Below, piece by piece: positions 1-8,040 of a stretch of DNA of 33,422 bases. The position numbers were made by a program, and so were the translations under genes. This DNA is from DASUFE01 sp036274675 (GTDB lineage: Bacteria; Pseudomonadota; Gammaproteobacteria; HTCC5015), in NCBI GenBank assembly GCA_036274675.1, contig DASUFE010000007.1, positions 1 through 33,422 on the forward strand, written 5' to 3'. Numbering within the stretch: position 1 is the first letter of the stretch; the number at the start of each line of letters is the position of its first letter. The notes under the pieces are model-generated. The model was not told the DNA's origin and searched no databases. It saw only the letters and a list, made by a program, of their open reading frames with translations.

Positions 1-1268
1 CCGGCGGCGCTGAAAATGCCGCTGGCCGCGACCACTTTATATTTTTTCAGCGCGGGCGCCAGCGGCAGCCAGATACTGCCCGAGGCATCGACCAGCGTGC
101 CGCGATAATTGGTATACGGCACATAGGCCTCGACCCAGGTGTGCTCGATAGTCACGGCGGCGACTTTGCCGCCGCGGATCACCGGAGTATTGGGAATGCC
201 GGCCAGATTCAATGCGCGCACGGCGTGTGCTGCATTGTTCAGGCCCAGACTCTGCATGACGGAATCGATCGGCAATTCGATCACGCCCTGCACATAGCGC
301 GCCGGCAGGCCGCTGGCGCGGAACAGCGCAATCAGCAGGCTCGCCTGATCGACGTCGTTGCCGGCGCGTTGCCGCAGAGCGCCGGCGGCGCCTTTCATCG
401 AACCCGCGTACCACTCCGTGCGGATTTCGTTGCTTACGAATTCGTAGATGCGGATGTAGTCGTTACCCAGCGCCTTGGCCTGCGCCAGGATTTCCTGCGA
501 CAGTGGTGCATCGAGGGTGCCGGCAAGATCCGCACCGAGCGGAGCTGCCTGATTGGCATTCGCATAAGCCGGCACTACGGCCGGCAGTCCCTGTCCCGGC
601 GCCCGTTGCGTCAGCACGAGACGACGATAAGGCAGGAATGTACTGCCGAGGATGGGCGGCTGCGGGCGGTGTTCATGCCCTGTAATCTGTTCGAGGGTGG
701 AGTTTGCGGCCTTGCGCAGTTGTTTGACGAACGCCGGATCGGCGGCAAGGGCGTCGCGGTTCTCTGCCGCCCGGTATTGCTTCGACAAAGAATCGAGCGG
801 CTGACCGATGGCCGCGAAGCGCGCGCGGTAACTGCGGCGCGCCGCCTGCAGGCGCTGCGCAGCCTCCGCACCGGCCGCGCCGGCTTCGATACGCTGGGCG
901 GCGTCATCGAAGCGCCCTTCCGACAGCAGGTGCGCGGCCTGCAGGCTTGCATAGCCATCGAACAGAGCGCGCACGGTGTCCGTATCGGGATTGCTCGCGG
1001 CGCCGAACTCGTGGAGTTGCCGCGCATACAACTGCAACTGGGTATCGAAACCTCCGGCCTCGTCCGCAGCGGTGCGCACCGGAGTCGCGGTGTGCCGCAA
1101 GCGTTTGAGCAAGGCGGTTGCATCGCGCCCGGAAGCCAGTGCTTCAATCAGTTCCTGTTGCGGATTGTGGACCTCGGCCGGGAATACGAGCGGACAATAA
1201 AACAAGGCCGGCAGCAGTAATCCCGCGGCCAGGTGGCCATATCGCGTTCTTCTATTCTTGTTATGCAA
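1..1268 (-). CDS. Secreted transglutaminase-like domain protein (partial, C terminus beyond left edge)
   Basis: The minus-strand reading frame is open from a TTG at 1268 to the left edge (about 422 codons). The TTG follows a purine-rich ribosome site (AAGGGGAG) and begins LHNKNRRTRYGHLAAGLLLP. This gives a basic N-terminus, a hydrophobic stretch and an FPAEV-type cleavage region, so export is likely. No ATG lies in frame nearby. The middle is helical with no motif I recognise. The C-terminal visible part is a transglutaminase fold: GNDVDQASLLIALFRASGLPARYV around 345-270, then the EHTWVEAY histidine block near 145 and the LVDAS aspartate block near 85. The position normally held by the catalytic Cys (GDCxDxA in active members) is Asp here (GNDVDQA), so peptidase or transglutaminase activity is doubtful. 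From memory, similar Cys-less domains occur beside large Rhs/YD-repeat or secreted proteins. The true C-terminus is not visible. Confidence 0.75.
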   Translation of the reverse strand, partial: MHNKNRRTRYGHLAAGLLLPALFYCPLVFPAEVHNPQQELIEALASGRDATALLKRLRHTATPVRTAADEAGGFDTQLQLYARQLHEFGAASNPDTDTVRALFDGYASLQAAHLLSEGRFDDAAQRIEAGAAGAEAAQRLQAARRSYRARFAAIGQPLDSLSKQYRAAENRDALAADPAFVKQLRKAANSTLEQITGHEHRPQPPILGSTFLPYRRLVLTQRAPGQGLPAVVPAYANANQAAPLGADLAGTLDAPLSQEILAQAKALGNDYIRIYEFVSNEIRTEWYAGSMKGAAGALRQRAGNDVDQASLLIALFRASGLPARYVQGVIELPIDSVMQSLGLNNAAHAVRALNLAGIPNTPVIRGGKVAAVTIEHTWVEAYVPYTNYRGTLVDASGSIWLPLAPALKKYKVVAASGIFSAA

Positions 1269-1611
1269 GTGATCCCCGCTCCCCTTATCTCCCAGCCGGC
1301 TTTAACTCTTCCAACCCAGCCGTATTGGGGAGGTTTTTTTATATGTCCGCTGTCGCGTACCTTATATATGGATTTGTATCCGCGATCAGAGCGCAAACCG
1401 GTTAAATTCGCCCGCCCGGTATTGCCCAGCGATTAAATCAACTTTCGAGTGCAAGCTCAAGCGAAAAATCAGGATATCTACTTAATTTTTTAAAGCTTAA
1501 TAGTCAATTTTGATGATACATCGTAAAACGATAGAGACCGCGGAGTATACGGAGACTGGAAGCCAATGAACCTTAAACGACACCGCCGGGATTCGCGGGC
1601 TCATTCCAATC
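1269..1611. other. 343-bp intergenic region between the acyl-AMP ligase stop and the transglutaminase-like start
   Basis: AT-richer than its surroundings. It holds a degenerate copy of the GGAG-type intergenic repeat at 1534-1556 (see repeats at 6316-6503). On the minus strand there is a TTGACT hexamer near 1500, followed 17 nt later by a poor -10, which could be a promoter for the transglutaminase-like gene; I do not consider it secure. No convincing terminator hairpin follows the ligase gene. No ORF here looks real. Confidence 0.5.
1534..1556. repeat. Degenerate copy of the GGAG-type intergenic repeat
   Basis: The 23 bases here (AGAGACCGCGGAG then TATACGGAGA) align with the core of the 28-bp repeats at 6316-6343, 6428-6455 and 6476-6503, with several mismatches. 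It sits about 55 bp downstream of the acyl-AMP ligase stop. Confidence 0.45.
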
Positions 1612-3573
1612 TTAATTTTCGATCTTCTGGCGCAGAAATTCGGCCAGGGTTTCCATGGTGGGGTGGTCGAACAGATCCGTGATATCGAGCACGCCCGGGT
1701 ACAGGGCGTCGATCTGTTCATGTATTTGCGCCAGCTCCAGCGAGCTCATGCCCACTTCGAAGAAATTATCCTGCGGGCCGAGTTTTTTCTCCGGCAGCAG
1801 GCGGTCACAGATAAACTTGATCCGATGCTCGTACTCCGAGATCTCAACCCTTGCCTCGACCACGGTCGAAGTCGCGGTCAGTTGCAGCATTTCAGCGATG
1901 ACATCGTCGAACTCTCCGCCCAGGTAGCCATCCGCGAAGAAACGGCGTTGCACCTTGCCGCTGGTGGTTTTGGGAATGCGCTGCACCGGTAATACATGGG
2001 TGACATCCAGTCCGGTCTGCTCGTTGATCAAAAGTCGGATCTGCCGCGCCAGCGGCAGGAATTCCTTCAGGTCGCCGCGGTAGACCACGCACACCAGGAT
2101 CTCGTCATGGTCGGCGTCGTTCTGGCGCACGCCCAGCGCCGCGACCTTGCCCAGTTCCAGCCCCGCGCAGCCGAGCGCGATGGCTTCCAGGTCATGCGGA
2201 TAAAAATTCTGGCCGTTCGCAAAAATAATATCCTTCTGGCGCCCGGTGACGACGACCTGGCCCCGGTACAGAAAACCCAGGTCCCCCGTTTTCACCCAGC
2301 CGTCGGCGGTGTGCAGCTCGCGGTTGGCTTCCTCATCATTGTAGTAACCCGAAGTGACATTGGGGCCTTTGATCTGGATTTCGCCGACCGTTTCCTCGCC
2401 AAGATCCCTGCCCGCGTCATCGCCGATACGCACCTCGCAGCGGTCCAGCGGAGGACCCTCGATCACGAAGCGCACCAGGCCCGGATCCGAAGCATTCGCG
2501 CGGCGTATCCCGGTGCCCGGACTTAAATGGTTGCGGTCCACTTCCAGGTATTCGAATTCGCTGCCGGGCACCGGCATGCTGACGCCGAGCGCCGCCTCGG
2601 CCAGACCGTAACAGGTATATATAGTGTTGCGCTTCAAACCATGCTTCGACATCGTGTCCAGGAACTCCTGGCACAACGCGACCGAAATCGGTTCCGCGCC
2701 ATTCATGATGATGCGCACGCAAGACAGGTCCAGTTCGTGGTCGCCGCGGGTTTCGTACATTTTAAGATAATGCTTGTAACCGAAATTGGGCGAGCTCAGC
2801 AGGGTGGCGCGCTTTTCGTGAGCCTTCTGTAACCACAGCAGGGGGCGTCTGCTGAATACTTCGGTGGCCATGATGTGCTGGCTGATGCCGAACACGATCA
2901 TGTTCAAATGGAATCCGATCAGGCCCAGATCGTGCGTCAGGGGCATCCAGCTCAAGCTGATATCCCGCTCCGTGTACTGCGCGCGGTTGCCCATGTCCAC
3001 CATGGTGGTCAGCAGATTCTCATGGGTCAGGCAGACCCCCTTGGGATCCCGGGTAGAACCCGAAGAAAACTGGATAAAGGCAAGGTCCCGGCCCCGGGGC
3101 GCATGTTCCACGCCCGCCCGCCCCGTCGGCCGGATGCCTTCCAGCAGCAGGGTTTTAGCGAGAATGGCTGCGTGCTCATCCTGAACCCCGGCGTCGCGGG
3201 CATAGGACTGCAACAGATCGGAGGACTTGGCATCCGTCAACAGATGCGGCCGCTTGAGCCGCCGGAAGATGCGAAACACTTTGGAGCGATGTTCATCGCT
3301 GATGCCGACCGCCACCGGCACGGGAATAATGCCGCCCAGGATGCAGGCCCAGTAGGCCTCGATGAATTTTTCGTTATTCTTCAGGAAGAAAATCATTTCA
3401 TCGCCGGGCTGCAGTCCTTTTGCCTGGAAACAATGCAGCAGTTCAGAGGCGCGCCGGTACAGTTCGCGATAGCTGAAGCTGGTTTCGTGCTGCGCGCCTT
3501 CGATGAAACTGATGCTGAGATCGTCGCGCGCGCGGGCTTGCAAGGCCTCGTTGAGGGTTTTATAGGGATTCAT
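1612..3573 (-). CDS. Fatty-acyl-AMP ligase fused to a C-terminal acyl carrier domain
   Basis: 653 residues. The adenylation domain fills residues 1-560: the P-loop-like motif FSSGSTRDPKGV at 169-180, LTHDLGLIG at 212-220, NGAEPI at 291-296, YGLAEA at 322-327, TGDLGF at 429-434, GRQKDIIFANGQNFYP at 444-459 and the catalytic-lysine motif TTSGKVQRR at 536-544. The motif spellings (HDLGLIG, NGQNFYPHDLE) are those of fatty-acyl-AMP ligases, which pass acyl-adenylate to a carrier protein rather than to CoA. Residues 585-650 are a carrier domain with NFFEVGMSSLEL, Ser611 being the likely phosphopantetheine site. Free fatty acid would therefore be activated and loaded in cis. The P450 gene ends 21 bp upstream, in operon arrangement, and a phosphopantetheinyl transferase lies just beyond it. 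The natural fatty acid and the final product cannot be read from the sequence. Confidence 0.9.
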   Translation of the reverse strand: MNPYKTLNEALQARARDDLSISFIEGAQHETSFSYRELYRRASELLHCFQAKGLQPGDEMIFFLKNNEKFIEAYWACILGGIIPVPVAVGISDEHRSKVFRIFRRLKRPHLLTDAKSSDLLQSYARDAGVQDEHAAILAKTLLLEGIRPTGRAGVEHAPRGRDLAFIQFSSGSTRDPKGVCLTHENLLTTMVDMGNRAQYTERDISLSWMPLTHDLGLIGFHLNMIVFGISQHIMATEVFSRRPLLWLQKAHEKRATLLSSPNFGYKHYLKMYETRGDHELDLSCVRIIMNGAEPISVALCQEFLDTMSKHGLKRNTIYTCYGLAEAALGVSMPVPGSEFEYLEVDRNHLSPGTGIRRANASDPGLVRFVIEGPPLDRCEVRIGDDAGRDLGEETVGEIQIKGPNVTSGYYNDEEANRELHTADGWVKTGDLGFLYRGQVVVTGRQKDIIFANGQNFYPHDLEAIALGCAGLELGKVAALGVRQNDADHDEILVCVVYRGDLKEFLPLARQIRLLINEQTGLDVTHVLPVQRIPKTTSGKVQRRFFADGYLGGEFDDVIAEMLQLTATSTVVEARVEISEYEHRIKFICDRLLPEKKLGPQDNFFEVGMSSLELAQIHEQIDALYPGVLDITDLFDHPTMETLAEFLRQKIEN

Positions 3574-3594
3574 CCGCTGTTCCGGCCTTAAGCT

Positions 3595-4905
3595 TTACCT
3601 GGTCTCGGCAATCATTCGTATGGGATGCCGGCTTCGCAAATTGATGGCCGGCTCCAGTTCGATCGGCCGGTCCGGCACATGCCGCAAGACCAGCCGACGC
3701 GCTATGGTACCCATATGAATCTGAATTTCCAGTATTGACAGCACGTCGCCGATGCATTTGCGGGGTCCCGCGGAAAACGGGATGAAGGAGGTGCGATGAT
3801 GCTGGCGCGCCTCGGCTTCGGCGAAACGTTCCGGATCGAAACGCCCGCTGTCGGGCCACAAGTCCTCACGACGGTGCAGGTAATAAGGGGATATAAAAAG
3901 ATCTGAGCCGCCCGGTATCCGGTACTCGCCGAGCGTGTCGTCCTGCAGCGCGCGGCGGGAAAACAGCCACACCGGCGGATAGAGACGCAGGGTCTCGAAC
4001 ATCACCTGCTTGCAGTACACCAGTTTCTCGGCCGCCGCGAAATCCGGAGCCGCCTGCGCGGGGTCCAGCGCGTCCACCTCCCGATGCAGGCGCGCCTCGA
4101 CCTCCGGATGCTGCGACAGCAGGTACCACATCCAGGTCAGGGTGATGGCGCTGGTCTCATGGCCGGCGACGATCAGTGTCATCAACTCGTCGATCAGCGC
4201 CTTGTCGGCCATGGGCCGGCCTTCCAGATCCCGCGCGCCCATCAGCGCACCGAGCATATCCGGAGGGAGCAGGCCGCGCTCGCGGCGCCGCGTGATAACC
4301 CTCTGCACCAGCTGCCTGAGAGCGCGGAATTTCACCGCCAAAGTCAGGTCACGCTCGTGCTCTTCGGTGAATATGGCGAAGGGATTGCCGCCCGCTTCCG
4401 CGATCATGATATCAAGGTCGTCGCCGAAGAGGCTGCGCAGCATGACTTCCAGCCCGAACTCACTCATCGCCCGGTTCAACTCGAAGGGCTGCCTGCCATC
4501 GGCAAGCTTAAGCCAGCGCTCAAGCCACTGGAGACTGATCGTACGGATGGTTGAGGACAGGGTCTTCAGCATGTCACGGTGAAACGCGGGTTGCACCATG
4601 CGCCGCTGCTGTTTCCAGAAATCGCCGTCGCTGACGATGATGCCGTTGCCGAGCAGCAGCTTGGCGCGCTCGTAGCCGATTCCCTTGACGTAATTCCGGT
4701 GATTGTCGATCAGCACCCGCTTGATCAGATCCGGGTGGTTCAGCAGATAGCCGTCAGCCTTGCGACTCAGCGTCGGCACCCGGCAGATATCGGGATGGTT
4801 GCGCAGCAGGGACGCGATTCGGGGAAATGAGGCGGGGTCCAGCTGGAGATCAAGCTTGTCCGCGGGACCGGGCGGGGCCGCGGTGGAACTGGTATGATTG
4901 GCCAT
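3595..4905 (-). CDS. Cytochrome P450, fatty-acid-oxidising type likely
   Basis: 436 residues from the ATG at 4905 (MANHTSS...). An upstream start at 4977 would overlap the divergent transferase gene and adds a non-conserved tail, so I prefer 4905. Motifs: I-helix AGHETSA at 247-253 with the acid-alcohol pair, K-helix ETLR at 304-307, PERF at 358-361, and the haem-binding loop FSAGPRKCIGD with ligand Cys384. This is a classical monooxygenase layout and not the CYP152 peroxygenase type. There is no N-terminal membrane anchor, so it is soluble and needs separate redox partners, none of which is encoded here. It is the first gene of a two-gene operon with the acyl-AMP ligase/carrier fusion. That suggests a carrier-bound acyl chain as substrate, by analogy with P450-BioI acting on acyl-ACP. 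Confidence 0.88.
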   Translation of the reverse strand: MANHTSSTAAPPGPADKLDLQLDPASFPRIASLLRNHPDICRVPTLSRKADGYLLNHPDLIKRVLIDNHRNYVKGIGYERAKLLLGNGIIVSDGDFWKQQRRMVQPAFHRDMLKTLSSTIRTISLQWLERWLKLADGRQPFELNRAMSEFGLEVMLRSLFGDDLDIMIAEAGGNPFAIFTEEHERDLTLAVKFRALRQLVQRVITRRRERGLLPPDMLGALMGARDLEGRPMADKALIDELMTLIVAGHETSAITLTWMWYLLSQHPEVEARLHREVDALDPAQAAPDFAAAEKLVYCKQVMFETLRLYPPVWLFSRRALQDDTLGEYRIPGGSDLFISPYYLHRREDLWPDSGRFDPERFAEAEARQHHRTSFIPFSAGPRKCIGDVLSILEIQIHMGTIARRLVLRHVPDRPIELEPAINLRSRHPIRMIAETR

Positions 4906-4955
4906 CAAGATAACCGGCAACTGCTCCCGAGATAATTGTTCAAAGCGGCCTCTGC

Positions 4956-5624
4956 ATGATTCGCGTCTATTATACACACGCCGCCGTGGAAAATATCAGC
5001 CCTTCCCTGCTGGACGCCTGGACCGGCTCCTGCGTGGAACAACTGCCGGCCGCGAAACGCGAACAGATCATGCGGCTGCGGCCTCCGCTCAGCCGCTTCA
5101 ACTCGGCGCTCGCCTGGCAACTGGTGAAATTCGGCTTCCGGCATTCCGGCGTCCATGACTTCGAGCTGTCGTTACTTCGCTTCGATAACAGTAAAAAACC
5201 GCATTGGCCGGCGTCCGGCCGTGACTTTAATATCTCGCATTCGGAATGCCTGCTCGCCTGCGCCCTGGCGGACGATGGGCAGGTCGGCATCGATGTTGAA
5301 TACATACGGCCGCTCAATGACGCCGCGCGCATGTTCGAACAGATACTGGCGCCACAGGAACACCCGGCCCTGGATGCCGAATTCTTCCAGTACTGGACAC
5401 GCAAGGAGGCCGTGATCAAGGCCGAAGGCTCGGGCGGTGTCTGGGATATGCCGGGGGTTCACTTGCGGGACAATGAAGCCTCTTATAAGAACAGGAACTG
5501 GCGGCTTCATCCGCTGCAACTCGTCCCGGGCTACGCCGCTTGCGTCGCCTGCGACCGCCCGCAGGAAATCCGCGAGCAAGCCGTCGCTCTTGAACAATTA
5601 ATCAACGCTGAAGGTAACGCATGA
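4956..5624 (+). CDS. 4'-phosphopantetheinyl transferase, Sfp type
   Basis: 222 residues. It moves the phosphopantetheine arm of CoA onto a carrier-domain serine. Seen: FNISHSE at 91-97 (substrate-binding SHS block), the metal-binding GIDVE at 111-115 (Asp113, Glu115) and WTRKEAVIKAEG at 147-158 with Glu151. The length fits the Sfp/Gsp family rather than the short AcpS. It is transcribed divergently from the P450, with 50 bp between the two starts. Its stop overlaps the start of the acyltransferase by 4 bp, so the two are translationally coupled. The neighbouring carrier domain of the acyl-AMP ligase is the obvious client. Confidence 0.92.
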   Translation: MIRVYYTHAAVENISPSLLDAWTGSCVEQLPAAKREQIMRLRPPLSRFNSALAWQLVKFGFRHSGVHDFELSLLRFDNSKKPHWPASGRDFNISHSECLLACALADDGQVGIDVEYIRPLNDAARMFEQILAPQEHPALDAEFFQYWTRKEAVIKAEGSGGVWDMPGVHLRDNEASYKNRNWRLHPLQLVPGYAACVACDRPQEIREQAVALEQLINAEGNA

Positions 5625-6307
5625 AATCCCGCTGGCTGAAAAATCTCAAATACCGCATCGCCGAACCCGTGCTGTCGTTTTACCTCAACCGCCTGCGCGA
5701 CAGCGTCAAAATGGAAGCCTACGGCCAGGGGTCCGTCCTCGACCTGATCCGGCAAGGCAAACCCTTTATACCCTGCTACTGGCACCAGCAGAACCTGGCG
5801 TGCGCCTTCTATCTGCTCGATCTGCGCCGGCAGGGTCTCAATGCCGGCTTCCTGGTCAGCCCGTCGCGGGACGGCGAAGCGCCGGCGAATATCTTCCGCC
5901 GCTGGGGCGCGCACATCGTGCGGGGTTCGTCCAGCCGCACCGGCGCGCAAGCCATGCGCGAGCTTTATCAGATCATTACGCGGGAAAAGGTCTCGCCCTC
6001 GAATACGCCGGACGGCCCGCGCGGACCGCTCTATGAATGCAAACCCGGTCCCTTGCTGCTGGCGCAGATGGCGCAGGTTCCGGTCGTGCCGATGGCGGCC
6101 GCCGCTGATCGCTATCACCAGTTCAACTCCTGGGATCGCTTCATGTTGCCGAAATGGGGTGCACGCCTGTGCATCATGGTCGGCGAGCCCCTGTACGTTG
6201 AAAAGGGATTGCCGATGAAGGACCTGGAGCCGCTGCGGCTGCGTCTGCAGCAGAAGTTGATGGAACTCACCGCCGCCACCCGGCAGCATCTGGGGAAATC
6301 TTTTTAA
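5621..6307 (+). CDS. DUF374 / lysophospholipid-acyltransferase-like protein
   Basis: 228 residues. Recognisable DUF374 blocks: CYWHQQNL with His55, SPSRDGE at 80-86 and NTPDGPRGP at 128-136. These match the HxxxxD-like, SxxDGE and TPDGPRGP motifs of this lipid-A/lysophospholipid acyltransferase relative. No clear transmembrane helix; probably peripheral on the inner face of the inner membrane. The ATG lies inside the stop of the transferase gene (ATGA overlap). In this context it may transfer the carrier-bound, possibly hydroxylated, acyl group to a lipid or saccharide acceptor. That is inference: the motifs show the family, not the acceptor. Confidence 0.8.
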   Translation: MKSRWLKNLKYRIAEPVLSFYLNRLRDSVKMEAYGQGSVLDLIRQGKPFIPCYWHQQNLACAFYLLDLRRQGLNAGFLVSPSRDGEAPANIFRRWGAHIVRGSSSRTGAQAMRELYQIITREKVSPSNTPDGPRGPLYECKPGPLLLAQMAQVPVVPMAAAADRYHQFNSWDRFMLPKWGARLCIMVGEPLYVEKGLPMKDLEPLRLRLQQKLMELTAATRQHLGKSF

Positions 6308-6315
6308 TAATCATC

Positions 6316-6343
6316 TCTCACGGAGGCGCGGAGAACACAGAGA
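6316..6343 (+). repeat. 28-bp GGAG-type intergenic repeat, copy 1
   Basis: Starts TCTCACGGAGGCGCGGAG and ends ACACAGAGA. It is the reverse complement of the copy at 6428-6455 with 2 mismatches in 28, so the two could form a long hairpin with an 84-nt loop. It lies 9 bp after the acyltransferase stop. Repeats of this wording are, from memory, scattered through intergenic DNA of many environmental bacteria. Confidence 0.8.
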
Positions 6344-6427
6344 CAAGAATGCCGGAGTTCGCCGCGCTCACCCGCAACCTACTTTAAATCCACATCCCTG
6401 TATTCCCTATGGTTAATTTTTAAATTT

Positions 6428-6455
6428 TCTCCGTGTTCTCCGTGCCTCCGTGAGA
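6428..6455 (-). repeat. 28-bp GGAG-type intergenic repeat, copy 2 (inverted)
   Basis: On the plus strand it reads TCTCCGTGTTCTCCGTG then CCTCCGTGAGA. Inverted relative to copy 1 and direct relative to copy 3. The interval between copies 1 and 2 holds nothing gene-like. Confidence 0.8.
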
Positions 6456-6475
6456 AATATTCTTTTATTTTCTTA

Positions 6476-6503
6476 TCTCTGAGTTCTCCACGCCTCCGCG
6501 AGA
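6476..6503 (-). repeat. 28-bp GGAG-type intergenic repeat, copy 3
   Basis: Reads TCTCTGAGTTCTCCACG then CCTCCGCGAGA. Same orientation as copy 2, 20 bp further on, with several substitutions. Together the three copies account for most of the 280-bp convergent gap between the acyltransferase and pgpA; the remainder is AT-rich with no terminator I can defend. Confidence 0.75.
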
Positions 6504-6587
6504 AAAAAATTATAAATGGTTTTGGCAATTCCTCGGCTTTGCGAGATAAAGACAAAAAAAGTCCTGGCAACTTAACGCGCTTTATTA

Positions 6588-7082
6588 TTAGTTATTATAA
6601 AAGTAATCAATCATATACAGGACTGTCCCAGCGTAGATACCGGCTGCGATATCGTCCAGCATGATGCCGAGCCCTCCTTTGATGTTGCGGTCGAGGTAAG
6701 AGATGGGCCAGGGCTTGGCGATATCGAACAGCCGGAATAACAGGAAGCCCGCGACAAGATTGATCCAGGAAAAAGCTACGGCGGACATGGTGAGCAAAAA
6801 GCCGACGATCTCGTCCCATACAATACCGGGATGATCCGCCACCTGCAGCTCCCTGGAGGCGCGTCCGCAAATCCAGACACCCGCCAATGCGAAGGCCAGC
6901 AACACCGCGATGTACCAGCCGCGCGGTAAAAGCATCAGCACAAGATACAGCGGTACCGCAGCCAGCGTGCCCGCGGTACCGGGCGCCTTGGGACTTAAGC
7001 CCGCACCGCCGCCAAAGGCCGCGAGCAGCACGGGATTGCGCAACAGCCGGCGCCATGCGGGAGTGAAAGCGGCTTCAGCCAT
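6588..7082 (-). CDS. pgpA: Phosphatidylglycerophosphatase A
   Basis: 164 residues from the ATG at 7082 (MAEAAFTPAW). The frame is open further upstream but only as a shadow of thiL. It dephosphorylates phosphatidylglycerophosphate to phosphatidylglycerol in the inner membrane. Seen: GGGAGLSPKAPGTAGTL near the N-terminus, WDEIVGFLLTM, RLFDIAKPWPI and GGLGIMLDDIAAGIYAG, the standard PgpA blocks with acidic active-site residues, together with hydrophobic membrane segments. It overlaps the 3' end of thiL by 8 bp, the usual gammaproteobacterial thiL-pgpA arrangement. It is the last gene of the run. Confidence 0.95.
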   Translation of the reverse strand: MAEAAFTPAWRRLLRNPVLLAAFGGGAGLSPKAPGTAGTLAAVPLYLVLMLLPRGWYIAVLLAFALAGVWICGRASRELQVADHPGIVWDEIVGFLLTMSAVAFSWINLVAGFLLFRLFDIAKPWPISYLDRNIKGGLGIMLDDIAAGIYAGTVLYMIDYFYNN

Positions 7083-8037
7083 GGCGCTTGTCGGAGAAAT
7101 GCTCGTAACCGCCGCTGGCGATTTCGAGCGGCTCGCCGCCCCGGCGGTAAATGCGCAGGCCCGGATTTTCCTGAATGTTGCCGATATGCTTGATAGGCAG
7201 TTTAAGGTCGTACTGCAGCTGATTGATGCGCTCGATATGCTGTTCGCCGATGGTAAAACACAATTCGTAATCATCGCCGGCGGTCAGCGCCAGTTCATAC
7301 ATCTTCGCGGGATCCTGGTCTTCCAGCATGGCCGCCGACAGCGGCAGGTCTTCCAGCGTCAGGCGCGCCCCCACGCCGCTCTGAGTCAGGATATGCCCGA
7401 GATCGGCGATTAATCCGTCCGAAACGTCGATCGCCGCGGACGCGATGCCGCGCAAAGCGATCCCCGCGATAATTCTGGGCTCGGGGTAATTCAAGCGGTT
7501 GCGCGCGGTCGTTATGGCAAGATCACCGCCTTTATATTTCAGGAGGTTCAGGCCGGCCTCGCCGAGAAAACCGGTTACGCAGATGTAGTCTCCCGGCCTG
7601 GCGCCGGCGCGCGTAATCGCCTGCCCCTGCGGGATAAAACCCTGCGCCTGCACGGTGATGCTGAGCGGACCTTGCGTGGTGTCGCCGCCGACCAGCTGTA
7701 CTCCGTAGCGCTCCGCCAGGCCGAAAAAACCTTCGGCAAAGGACGCCAGCCACGCCATGTCCGCCCTCGGCAGCGTCATTGCCAGCGTGACCCAGGCCGG
7801 CTCCGCGCCCATCGCAGCCAGGTCGCTCAGGTTTACCGCCAGCGACTTGTAACCGATCGCATGCGGCGGAGTGTCGGCCGGAAAATGCACGCCCGAGACC
7901 AGGGTATCGGTGGTAACGGCCAGCTCATACCCGCTCTCGACTCGCAAGCGCGCGCAATCGTCTCCGATCCCCTGCAGCACATCCGGGCGTTGCACCGGAT
8001 TATGCTTGCGCAGATATTCGATGAGATCGAACTCCAC
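7075..8037 (-). CDS. thiL: Thiamine-monophosphate kinase
   Basis: 320 residues, normal length. Phosphorylates thiamine monophosphate to thiamine diphosphate with ATP. Family blocks visible: GIGDDCARL near 23-31, TDTLVSGVHF near 43-52, NLSDLAAMGAEPAW, VGGDTTQGPLSITV, DVSDGLIADL and AGDDYELCF. It begins 3 bp after the nusB stop and overlaps pgpA by 8 bp, so the three are translated from one message. Confidence 0.96.
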   Translation of the reverse strand: MEFDLIEYLRKHNPVQRPDVLQGIGDDCARLRVESGYELAVTTDTLVSGVHFPADTPPHAIGYKSLAVNLSDLAAMGAEPAWVTLAMTLPRADMAWLASFAEGFFGLAERYGVQLVGGDTTQGPLSITVQAQGFIPQGQAITRAGARPGDYICVTGFLGEAGLNLLKYKGGDLAITTARNRLNYPEPRIIAGIALRGIASAAIDVSDGLIADLGHILTQSGVGARLTLEDLPLSAAMLEDQDPAKMYELALTAGDDYELCFTIGEQHIERINQLQYDLKLPIKHIGNIQENPGLRIYRRGGEPLEIASGGYEHFSDKRHG

Positions 8038-8040
8038 CGC

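Noticed and set aside
141..1220. A long plus-strand open frame of 359 codons
   Set aside because: It is the antisense shadow of the transglutaminase-like gene. Its translation has no domain, and the minus frame shows a signal peptide and conserved motifs.
3595..4905. OleT-like CYP152 fatty-acid decarboxylase
   Set aside because: The I-helix has the monooxygenase AGHETS motif and ordinary haem loop, not the peroxygenase Arg-Pro arrangement.
6379..6570. A 63-codon minus-strand frame between the acyltransferase and pgpA
   Set aside because: Its sequence (SRRRGELRDKK, SRRHGEHGENLK) is the translation of the 28-bp intergenic repeats.
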